Assembly (NCBI GenBank): GCA_964443325.1
Contig: CAYUCL010000001.1
Span: 135,483-199,482, forward strand
Reading direction: 5' to 3'
Origin: DAOUVR01 sp034430535
GTDB taxonomy: Bacteria; Chloroflexota; Dehalococcoidia; E44-bin15
Length of the DNA: 64,000 nt
Below the pieces are notes generated by a model. The model was not told the origin of the DNA. It was given only the letters and a program-made list of their open reading frames with translations, and ran no database searches. Position numbers and translations under genes: made by a program. This document shows positions 18,377 through 25,546 of the stretch, piece by piece (within the stretch, counting starts at the first letter, position 1; the number at the start of each line of letters is the position of its first letter).

Positions 18377-19240
18377 CTAATCACTTAGAATTTTAAGGAT
18401 TGTGTAATTCCAACTGTCAGGTGGATAATGTAATAGTACGCTATTATACTTCGGATCGGCTCCTAGCTCGTTCATTGTGCCGGTTATGGCCTCTTCTACT
18501 GTCTGTTCTTCGGCAAGAAGACGTCGTAGTAAATCGATGGTTGCCTGGTCGGTGTGTGGGGCGGTTACCAGTTTGTCCCATGCTATGTAGACTATGGCAC
18601 CCTTATCTATAAATGCTTGAGCCATTTCGTCATATTTCATGCCCTCACAGCCCATCATGATGATCATCGTGTTGTAGAATTCCCCTTTCATGCTGGAGCG
18701 GATGAACTTGTGAGTGATGCCAAAATACGTGGGATCCCCCTCCTCATAAGGGTCATAGGATGTATCAAAGGCGACCTGCCTGAGTCGGTCGTCTATTTGC
18801 TCAACTACGTATTTTCTTGTGCTATAAAGTTCGGACGTAAACAGATCGAAAACACGCTGTTCTGGATTGAAAGAGGCGCTGTGCACCCTGAGCAATATAA
18901 TACTGTAGCAATGCGTGGGGAGCTCTCTGTAGAGATCTACCGTAACTGATTCGCCATCGAAATAATCGACATTGAATCCAGCCTGTTGCAATAGAGCCGT
19001 GGACTCACCGGCGAAGGTCTGGTTTGCCTGCGACTCGCTCAACTGGTCAACAATTGCCGCCATGAGGACAGTTGACTGGCTGCAGTCCGGATAGGCATCC
19101 TGAATTAGATAATCGATTATAAAATAGAGGCCGACGCCTAAAACCACTATGGCGATGGCCCCATAAGCCAGTATCTTCTTGAGCGGATACTTTCTGCTCT
19201 TCTCCGGTTCTTTCGGTTTATGCCCCCTTGTCCCTTGCAT
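18377..19240 (-). CDS. Membrane-anchored protein, possible caspase-like fold
   Basis: Not a family I can name with confidence. The 287-residue protein has a basic N-terminus, one membrane helix (about 23-45) and an extracytoplasmic domain. Its pattern is reminiscent of clan CD (caspase/CHAT) folds: a strand ending in His (IILLRVH, H120) and a later strand ending in Cys (MIIMMGC, C198). After the Cys come an AQAFIDKGAIVYIAW segment and TVEEAI near the C-terminus, as in CHAT-type domains. H120 and C198 would be the dyad. The gene ends the leftward run of the island, 82 bp after the C39-like peptidase gene. The peptidase idea is inference from pattern only. Confidence 0.5.
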   Translation of the reverse strand: MQGTRGHKPKEPEKSRKYPLKKILAYGAIAIVVLGVGLYFIIDYLIQDAYPDCSQSTVLMAAIVDQLSESQANQTFAGESTALLQQAGFNVDYFDGESVTVDLYRELPTHCYSIILLRVHSASFNPEQRVFDLFTSELYSTRKYVVEQIDDRLRQVAFDTSYDPYEEGDPTYFGITHKFIRSSMKGEFYNTMIIMMGCEGMKYDEMAQAFIDKGAIVYIAWDKLVTAPHTDQATIDLLRRLLAEEQTVEEAITGTMNELGADPKYNSVLLHYPPDSWNYTILKILSD

Positions 19241-19322
19241 ATAGGCTCGCCATCTCCATTGCCATCGAGGCAGTTATCACCCAATTATACCGCAATTTTG
19301 TCCTCCATGCCTTCAGATGGCA

Positions 19323-20963
19323 TCAACGACTCGAGCCTCTTTCCCTTCCCCGCTTCTTGCTCCATATCGCCAGCGAAACACCACCAAGCACTATCAGTGC
19401 TCCCGCCGCCATAATCCACGGCATCATCAGTCCAAGCTTATCCGTTGGCAGTGTGGTCCCACCGATGGAACGTGCGCCCAGATACACCAGGATCATGTCG
19501 CTGCCGCTACGTTCGTTGGCGTCAGTCATGCTTATTCTGAGAATGTAGTATTCGTTCATATTGATACCCGTAGTATCCCACAACACGCTCCATCCATCGC
19601 CGCCGAAGGTATCCAGGTCTATTGGCACCCACGAAAGCACTTCCTTTTCCTTCTCTGCGGTGGGAGAGATGACGATCATGGTGTCTTTCGGCCGCCCATA
19701 TTTCGTGAAGTCCCCGTTTTTCTTCATCTTCACGGTGGTGTAGTTGCCGGTCCACGGGTCCATGAAATCGACGTCGTAGGTCCCATCGGCGTTCTTAGGA
19801 AAACTCACCGAATTGCCCACCATCCAATGCCTGTCGGTCGACACCAGCAGGTCTTCGCATTTCAAAAGCTCAGTTACATATTTCTTGAAGGTGAAATCCT
19901 TCTTCTTCACATACTTGACCGTCAATCCGTCCCCATGCTTCTTTATCCACTCACGAATACCCTTCAGCATGTTGGGGTCAGAGACTCCCTCACCGCCCGT
20001 TTTTGGACTGCGCTCCACCGTCTTGGTGTAATCATGCAGTTTGTCTATCAACTCCGTTTGAGTAAGTTGCTTTCCAGCCTCCTTGGTCAGATTGCCGTAG
20101 ACCTTGGGGTATTTCTTGGCCCAATACCAGAGAGAGCTTCCCGCCGACGTAGGCCCACAGGACGTATCGTCCTTCCACTTCTGCGAATTCTTCGGGTTGC
20201 CTTTCAACGGGCCGTAGTCATGCTGGTCCTTCTTCGGTATGCCTTTCTCCCAGTACCATGGCCACCACCAGTAGTCGACGTGAATCGCAGGTGTAGGCCG
20301 CAGGTATTCCAATGTCATGCAAACCACGTCCTCATCCGTAGTTGCCGCCTCGAAGGCTACCACTTCGGTAACGGGGGCCACCAGACCGTCGATGAGAGTC
20401 GGTTCGCTAAGTACTGGTATCGGAGGCGTGGGATCGACATAGACCAGCACCTCGTCCTGCCCTACGCTCGTGTCGCTGGCCATGGTTACTCTGAGATAGT
20501 ACCACCCTTCAGCCAACGTATTGATGGCCCAATCCTGGGTCCAAATGTCCGATTGATAGGTTGTGCAGTCGACGGCCTTTGCCTCTATCGTCCCATCATA
20601 GTCGATCCCGATATCGTACCAGTCGCTTCCGTTAGGGGAATACTCGAATAGGGCCGAGACTATCCCCGTCGGGTCTATCAGTTCAGTGGCCCATATTTCG
20701 ATGTCACCGTACACATTGGCGCCGTCCTCAGGCTCTATTATATACGGTTCTATGTCAACCGATCGACTGCTTAGTGAACTGTCGTTCGATTCGGGCGAGA
20801 CCTCAGCACAGGTGCTACCTATCAGATCCGCCACGTCTGTACCCTCATCAGCAACGGGAACGGTCAGCACGCTGCCCGTGTGGGCTGCTGCTGGTGCCGC
20901 CATTGCCAAAGCCAGACATAGCGCTACAAGGGGTATTAATATTGGCGATAGCAATCTGTTCAT
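19323..20963 (-). CDS. Exported C39-like cysteine peptidase with C-terminal anchor
   Basis: A 546-residue protein with a signal peptide (about 1-28) and a beta-rich, Ig-like region with an EPEDGANVYGDIEIWA motif (about 70-180). A papain-like domain of the C39 type follows, with probable triad C269 (DDTSCGPTSA), H379 (DRHWMVG) and D402 (DFMDPWTG). It ends in PTDKLGLMMPWI, one membrane helix and a basic tail, shared with the next two genes upstream. Two adjacent ATGs exist; the second is spaced five bases from GGAGG and was used. The peptidase might process or mature surface proteins, but no substrate is indicated by sequence. Confidence 0.7.
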   Translation of the reverse strand: MNRLLSPILIPLVALCLALAMAAPAAAHTGSVLTVPVADEGTDVADLIGSTCAEVSPESNDSSLSSRSVDIEPYIIEPEDGANVYGDIEIWATELIDPTGIVSALFEYSPNGSDWYDIGIDYDGTIEAKAVDCTTYQSDIWTQDWAINTLAEGWYYLRVTMASDTSVGQDEVLVYVDPTPPIPVLSEPTLIDGLVAPVTEVVAFEAATTDEDVVCMTLEYLRPTPAIHVDYWWWPWYWEKGIPKKDQHDYGPLKGNPKNSQKWKDDTSCGPTSAGSSLWYWAKKYPKVYGNLTKEAGKQLTQTELIDKLHDYTKTVERSPKTGGEGVSDPNMLKGIREWIKKHGDGLTVKYVKKKDFTFKKYVTELLKCEDLLVSTDRHWMVGNSVSFPKNADGTYDVDFMDPWTGNYTTVKMKKNGDFTKYGRPKDTMIVISPTAEKEKEVLSWVPIDLDTFGGDGWSVLWDTTGINMNEYYILRISMTDANERSGSDMILVYLGARSIGGTTLPTDKLGLMMPWIMAAGALIVLGGVSLAIWSKKRGRERGSSR

Positions 20964-21207
20964 CATTTCCTCCTTGGTTTAGTTACTTAGATGTGTTTGG
21001 CCAACGTTGGGATGCCTACAGACAAAGCCTCGCTTCGACTCTCGTTGTGCAGTTTCCCGTGACGCTACTAAGAGTGAGTCGCTGACCTATCAGGCCAGCG
21101 AACGATTCCTAAACCCAATCGAGGAGGGTCCATGACCTAACACGCAGATCCCTATAAGAGAGGGAACGAATTTACAGAAAACTGGATATATCCGCCTTTA
21201 CACAGTA

Positions 21208-22158
21208 TTAGCTATCGGTGGCTCCTTCTGTTCCCCGCTTCTTGTTCCAAATCGCCAGTGACACACCACCAAGCACTATCAGCGCCCCTGCCGCCATAAT
21301 CCATGGCATCATAAGTCCAAGCTTGTCTGTTGGCAGTGTGGTCCCGCCAACGGAGGGAGGCGGTGTAACTGTAACTGTGGGCGTGGGTGTCGGAGTGGGT
21401 GTGGGCGTTGGTGTAGGCGTAGGTGTTGGCGTAGGGGTTGGTGTGGGAGTTGGTGTAGGCGTAGGGGTAGGCGTGGGCTCTACTGATATATCGAGGGTAA
21501 AGTACAGGTCATCATAGAATGTATTAATGTAGACCGAGCATACCCGATAGCCTTTCAGTGTGTAGACGGCTGATACAGCACCTTCAGGAACAGCACCGCC
21601 GATGGAGAACTCAGCATAGGCATGCGGTATATTGATCGGGTCGCATTCACAGCACGGGTTCTCTACCGCACCTGTCCAATTACCGCCCTCCGGGTCCGCG
21701 GGTTCCAACTCGAAGGTTCCCAGGCTTCCTCCTCCACCATCGAAGAACTCAATGACAAGACCGCCGCAGTCGTAGTACCCGGGGTCACCACTGGTGGGCC
21801 AACCTGGCTCCCAGTACTTCTCAGTCTGCACCCAGCCGCCAGCCTGGAAGGTATTTGGAGCGCCACCATGGCCCGTCAGGTCAATGGTCTGATTCAACCA
21901 TGCTACAAGAACCCCCCCATTGGGTCCCATGGTGAAGAACCAGTCGTCTGTATTTGGGTATACCCAACCACAGGACTCTTGAATTGACTGTAAGGCAGCC
22001 GGAAAACCGCTGAGTATCCAACCCGACGTATCCCCAGTCTCGGCGTCGGGGTTAACCAGCAGGTTGCCCGTGGGGTCTGCTGCCACCGGCAACGCCATGG
22101 GCAGAGCCAGGCCAAGCGCTAGGAGGAGTGCCAACATTGGGAATAACGCTTTCTTCAT
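21208..22158 (-). CDS. Exported protein with Pro-Thr stalk and C-terminal anchor
   Basis: A 316-residue exported protein. The signal peptide is followed by a mature start LLVNPDAETGDTSGW, typical of carbohydrate-binding-like jelly-roll domains. A cysteine-rich segment (ENPCCECD) comes next, then a run of about 20 Thr-Pro pairs forming an extended stalk. It ends in the shared PTDKLGLMMPWI anchor, membrane helix and basic tail. A GTG three codons upstream is possible; ATG at 22158 is better placed after GGTGA. It follows the calcium-repeat gene by 57 bp and is likely cotranscribed with it. Ligand unknown. Confidence 0.7.
   Translation of the reverse strand: MKKALFPMLALLLALGLALPMALPVAADPTGNLLVNPDAETGDTSGWILSGFPAALQSIQESCGWVYPNTDDWFFTMGPNGGVLVAWLNQTIDLTGHGGAPNTFQAGGWVQTEKYWEPGWPTSGDPGYYDCGGLVIEFFDGGGGSLGTFELEPADPEGGNWTGAVENPCCECDPINIPHAYAEFSIGGAVPEGAVSAVYTLKGYRVCSVYINTFYDDLYFTLDISVEPTPTPTPTPTPTPTPTPTPTPTPTPTPTPTPTPTVTVTPPPSVGGTTLPTDKLGLMMPWIMAAGALIVLGGVSLAIWNKKRGTEGATDS
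21375..21480. repeat. Low-complexity Thr-Pro codon repeat
   Basis: A six-base periodic tract (GGCGTN-type, minus strand ACNCCN) encoding the Thr-Pro stalk of the surrounding gene. Open frames on the opposite strand here are artefacts of the repeat. Confidence 0.85.
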
Positions 22159-22214
22159 TTTCTTCACCGCTTTCTACTAAACATATTGCTTTAGCCCGGC
22201 TACATGGGCCGATT

Positions 22215-23538
22215 TCAGCGATCCGGGGCTCGTTCTATTCCGAACTTCCTATTATAAATCGCCAGTGACACACCACCAAGCACTATCAGTGCTCCTGCCG
22301 CTATAATCCAGGGCATCACCAGCCCAAGCTTGTCCGTTGGGAATATGGTGCCACCTACGGGAGGCTGAACCAACTCGCACGCATCACCTATGCCGTCCCC
22401 ATCAGAGTCAGCCTGGTCTGGGTTAGGAACGTCGGGGCAGTTGTCGTTGCAGTTTGGTATGCCATCATTGTCGGTGTCGGTATCTGGAATACCGCAGCCA
22501 CACTCCCCAGGTGCGGTCTTGTTGGGGTCATTGGGACAACCGTCGATGCAGTCGGGCGTCCCGTCGCTATCGGTGTCTGTATCCGGTACGCTGCAGCCAC
22601 ACACCCCAGGCTCGGTCTTGTTCGGGTCGGTGGGACATCCGTCGATGCAGTCGGCTGTGCCGTCACCATCGCTATCCGTATCGGGATTGCCGCAACCACA
22701 CTGCCCTGGCTCTGTCTTGTCCGGGTCGGTGGGACATCCGTCGATGCAGTCGGCTGTGCCGTCACCATCGCTATCCNNNNNNNNNNNNNNNNNNNNNNNN
22801 NNNNNNNNNNNNNNNNNNNNNNNNNNNNNNNNNNNNNNNNNNNNNNNNNNNNNNNNNNNNNNNNNNNNNNNNNNNNGTATCGGGATTGCCACAACCGCAC
22901 TGCCCCGGCGCGGTCTTGTTGGGGTCGTTAGGGCAGTTGTCCATTTCGTCGGGCTCCCCATCCTTGTCGGTGTCCAGTTGTAGCAGGACTACGCGATCCT
23001 CGTAGTCTCTGTCCCCAAGATTCTCGAGGTCCTCGAACGCGACGATATATCCCCCTCCCGGATTGGGGTTCTCGTAGACCCAGGCATGGTCGCACTCGTC
23101 ACCGTTCAATTCGGTCTCGGTATAGTATGGCGTGCAGTTCTCTGGAGTCTGCTCTGTGCATTCAGTGCTGCTGCCGGCTAGTATGTACACACCCCAGTCC
23201 TCAGCAGGCTCCGCGTACGCCTGTTCACCGTCCGAAACATTACCCCAAGGGAAGATTAAGTGCGTATCCGTATCGTTCCCGGCTGTATACCATCCTACGG
23301 GGTTCAAGTAGGCGTGCTCGCCGTCAAGAATGGTGAAGAGATAGATGCCAGGGTCGAATGTCTCCTTCCAATCAAGCTCATCAGTTGTTACATTTAGCGC
23401 GTATCCATTGTCGTCAAACCATTGCTGGAGTCCCTCACCATCCGCCTTCACCGGGCCCGACACAGGCGCCAATACCAGCGCCAAGGATACTATCAGCGCT
23501 GTCACCACAACCAAAGAAAACATCAACCTTTTCTTCAT
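22215..23538 (-). CDS. Exported DUF4114 / thrombospondin type 3 repeat protein with C-terminal anchor (interrupted by assembly gap)
   Basis: One gene split by the 100-N gap. Its 5' part (23538 down to 22877) encodes a signal peptide and a DUF4114-like domain (YIVAFEDLENLGDRDYEDRV). It then enters Asp-rich repeats of about 35 residues, unit DTDSDGDGTADCIDGCP plus a CGCG segment, of the calcium-binding thrombospondin type 3 kind. The 3' part (22776 to 22215) holds more repeats, a final DSDGDGIGDACE unit and the shared anchor with FPTDKLGL. The two parts are in different frames only because the gap length is arbitrary. The start at MKKRLMFSL was preferred to upstream codons because it begins a clean signal peptide. 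It heads the leftward run of the island. Confidence 0.75.
22777..22876. other. Assembly gap (100 N)
   Basis: Exactly 100 N, the usual placeholder for a gap of unknown length. It lies inside the tandem calcium-binding repeats, so the number of repeats is unknown and both frames around it are unreliable. Confidence 0.98.
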
Positions 23539-23661
23539 TAAACTATCACCATCCTTCACTATCTCTCCCCCGGCACAAGCCACCTGCGCCTGTTTCACCG
23601 AGATCGAGACGACAATAATAGAAGTCAGCCATACTTCCACCAAGCAGCACGGCTGACTATC

Positions 23662-23770
23662 TTGACATACAGTCGACTTTATGTTATGTTAGGAATGTAT
23701 GCGGGTGCTGCGTGCGCCTGATGCCACGGCCCCGGTGAGTCACCACCTCACGCGGGGTCATTTTATATTC
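23662..23770 (+). ncRNA. Candidate short rightward RNA with promoter and hairpin
   Basis: TTGACA at 23662-23667, a 17-base spacer and TATGTT at 23685-23690 with TGT before it make a good promoter. About 40 bases after the predicted start, GGCCCCGGTGAG pairs with CTCACGCGGGGTC (one bulge), followed by a T-rich stretch. No reading frame is associated. It could equally be a DNA-level inverted repeat in the leader of the leftward operon. Confidence 0.3.
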
Positions 23771-23805
23771 AAATAACAGCTACTTACTCCGTTCCACCTC
23801 CAAAA

Positions 23806-23834
23806 ACAATAAAAACCGACCTTGCGGTCGGTTT
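23806..23834 (-). terminator. Rho-independent terminator on the minus strand
   Basis: The minus strand carries AAACCGAC / GTCGGTTT with a six-base loop, followed by TTTTTATTGTTTTT. It ends the candidate RNA transcribed from 24068. Confidence 0.7.
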
Positions 23835-24061
23835 CGCTACTGGCTCCACGGAACCCAAGCAACCATATCCAGGCTCCGCTTCCTTGCCCCCGCTTTACAC
23901 AGACTAGCTAGAACCTATTTTGATGAGTGCTCTCGGCACTTTGATTGGGATCTAGCGACTAACACTGGATCACTATTAATATGGCCACCCTTAGAGCCAA
24001 TTGTTGGCGTGCAACTTACTAATTGCTGTTATCTCTATCTCAGAAACTACGAATCTAACAA
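23806..24061 (-). ncRNA. Candidate structured RNA (or riboswitch-like leader) of the island
   Basis: A leftward transcript of about 255 bases is predicted from the consensus promoter at 24068-24096 to the intrinsic terminator at 23806-23834. A long-range helix joins 23993-24001 with 23839-23847 (nine pairs, two G-U). Inside it, GCTAGA pairs with TCTAGC (23951-23956 with 23907-23912), enclosing the hairpin AGTGC/GCACT (23926-23940). It does not match RNase P, tmRNA, 6S or SRP RNA as far as I can tell. It could be a free RNA or a terminator-controlled leader of the surface-protein operon that starts at 23538. Confidence 0.45.
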
Positions 24062-24067
24062 AAACGG

Positions 24068-24096
24068 ATTATAACACAGCTATCAAATTCTGTCAA
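24068..24096 (-). promoter_or_regulatory. Perfect consensus promoter, leftward
   Basis: The minus strand reads TTGACA, 17 bases, TATAAT, with TGT before the -10. Both hexamers match consensus exactly. No gene starts within 500 bp downstream, which is why a noncoding transcript or long leader is proposed. Confidence 0.75.
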
Positions 24097-24124
24097 TACC
24101 ACCTGGGCTGCCCATTTTAGCTAT

Positions 24125-24178
24125 GTAGTGCGAGGCTTTAGCCTCGCCATGAAAAGCGACCCTAAAGGGTCGCGCTAC
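24125..24178. repeat. Dispersed palindromic repeat R1, copy b
   Basis: Same two palindromic modules as the copy at 4007-4057, bounded by GTAGTGC and GCGCTAC. It lies immediately left of an R4 repeat and the transposase relic. Confidence 0.8.
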
Positions 24179-24191
24179 ATCCCGCCACGGT

Positions 24192-24230
24192 TGTCATTGC
24201 GAGAGGAGCCAGAGGCGAAGCGAAGCAATC
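24192..24230. repeat. Dispersed repeat R4, copy a
   Basis: Contains TGTCATTGCGAG and GCGAAGCAATC, matching a second copy at 35741-35772. It appears to cut off the 5' side of the transposase relic. Confidence 0.6.
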
Positions 24231-24655
24231 CCAGTGGTGCGGCGTCTGATAGGCTACGACCGTTACAGCTCCCGAGAGGCCTTAGACGAACTGAATCGCC
24301 TGTATGGTCTCCTCCGTCTCTACATCAACTTCTTTCAGCCAACAATGAAACTGGTAACCAAGACGAGGCGTGGGGCTAAGGTACATAAGGTCTACGACAC
24401 GGCACAAACGCCGTACCAACGGCTACTTGAGGCTTGTGTACTTACCGAGGCTAAGTAACAGGAGTTGGCAGCAATCTACCATGGTCTCAATCCTGTTTCA
24501 CTACTCAGGCAGGTCAACGAGAACCTGTAGCGCCTATGGGGGCTGGCAGAACGCCCTCGCTCGCAAAGCAATGCCAGAAATCACGACAGTTCGGTAACCC
24601 GTACTTATGATGCAGCGATGACTGTTCGGTAACCGTTTCTATTGACGCAATACGG
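24231..24655 (+). pseudogene. Transposase/integrase C-terminal relic
   Basis: One frame encodes the C-terminal part of an rve-type DDE transposase: YDRYSSREALDELNRLY, LYINFFQPTMKLV, a GAKVHKVYDTAQTPYQRLLE block, then IYHGLNP and LAERP. It is interrupted by TAA at 24456-24458 and TAG further on. The catalytic domain is missing. The segment from about 24616 to 24655, covering the end of the frame and the presumed element end, recurs at 58652-58691. Confidence 0.75.
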
Positions 24656-24728
24656 GAGATTGAAGATGTCAACCAGAAGCTGTAGAATGGGAAAGGTTCT
24701 CAAGGAAGAACCCAAAAGGTTTGTCTTT

Positions 24729-24777
24729 GAGCAGCTTGGGAAACCGCCGGTCGTGAGTTCGATTCCGACCGCTGGCT
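24729..24777 (+). repeat. Decayed copy of the tRNA-Thr 3' half (attachment-site-like)
   Basis: From 24741 the sequence matches the last 37 bases of the tRNA body with two mismatches that break the T-stem. A GAGCAGC match extends it leftward with a small deletion. The CCA is replaced by GTA. It lies in the same orientation as the tRNA at 17762-17836 and ends 18 bases before the next gene. Confidence 0.8.
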
Positions 24778-24795
24778 GTATCGTAAGGAGGAATA

Positions 24796-25536
24796 GTGAG
24801 CAAACTTGTGGAGAAACTGCATCAAACCTCTCGAGGCTCCACCCAGCCTCTAGGTTTCAAAGGAGCGGCGGCTGTGTCTTCACAGAAAAGTTCTCCTATG
24901 GTGCTTATCGCGGTCCTTCCTGAAGGGGACGCCAGTGCTGCCGCCGACGGCAAGGGGAACGCTGATGCTGTGCTGGTGAAGGAGGCAGATAGCCAAGTAC
25001 TAGCTGCCCTGGGACAGATCCCCTGGGGGGCATCCCTTGAAAAGGGGACTGAGAAGGAACTCAACCACTTCAAGGAAATGGGATGCGATTTTTTGGTTTT
25101 CGATCCAGCCATAGCGCCGCTAGCATTGCTTGGGGATGATGAGCTGGGCAAGATCGTGGAGGTAGAGGCCTCTCTAGGTGATGGCATGATAAGGGCTATC
25201 GACAAGCTGTCCGTAGACGCTGTGCTTATCGGCGGCGATAGTGAGCTTTCGGTGCACCGGCTGATGGTTTGCCAGCATGTAGCAAATCTGGTGCGCAAAC
25301 CTCTGCTTGCGCTAACACCTCTCGATACAACCAAAGAGGCTCTCGAGGAGTTCCAGGAAGCAGGTGTTGTGGGGGTGGTGGTGAAATTGGGTGGAGGTGG
25401 TAAGAAGGGGCTCTCGCAATTAAGGCAGACCATTGATTCGCTCCCCCCTACGAGGAGGAGAAGGAAGGAAAGGGTGGAGGCCTTGCTCCCTTACCCCGGG
25501 CAGGAAGCCCAGGTGGAAGAGGAGGATTTCGAATGA
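24796..25536 (+). CDS. Conserved-looking protein of unknown function
   Basis: I do not recognise the family. The 246-residue protein starts with GTG five bases after AAGGAGG. It has no signal peptide and no membrane helix. The middle alternates beta strands and helices (AVLIGGDSELSVHRLM; KPLLALTPLDTTKEALEEFQEAGVVGVVV), suggesting an alpha/beta barrel-like or Rossmann-like fold. A basic segment TRRRRKERVEALLPY and an acidic C-terminus follow. It is convergent with treT. Before any island insertion it would have lain directly downstream of tRNA-Thr. Confidence 0.6.
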   Translation: MSKLVEKLHQTSRGSTQPLGFKGAAAVSSQKSSPMVLIAVLPEGDASAAADGKGNADAVLVKEADSQVLAALGQIPWGASLEKGTEKELNHFKEMGCDFLVFDPAIAPLALLGDDELGKIVEVEASLGDGMIRAIDKLSVDAVLIGGDSELSVHRLMVCQHVANLVRKPLLALTPLDTTKEALEEFQEAGVVGVVVKLGGGGKKGLSQLRQTIDSLPPTRRRRKERVEALLPYPGQEAQVEEEDFE

Positions 25537-25546
25537 GGTTGCTTGC

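Larger units (their letters stand above)
17837..24777 (+). mobile_element. Putative decayed genomic island inserted at tRNA-Thr
   Basis: The segment runs from the 3' end of tRNA-Thr to a direct, degenerate copy of the tRNA 3' half (24729-24777), the arrangement left by site-specific integration at a tRNA. The contents are accessory: a small membrane protein, four leftward genes for exported or membrane proteins, candidate RNAs, repeats and a broken transposase. No tyrosine integrase is visible, so if it was an integrative element the integrase has been lost. The alternative is that the tRNA fragment arrived by an unrelated duplication. Confidence 0.5.

Noticed and set aside
19317..20651. 444-residue open frame antisense to the C39-like peptidase gene
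   Set aside because: It has no recognisable domain, starts inside two coding genes, and the opposite strand has a signal peptide, a catalytic triad and a good ribosome binding site.
21218..21517. Val-Gly repeat protein on the plus strand
   Set aside because: Produced by reading the Thr-Pro codon repeat of the minus-strand gene backwards.
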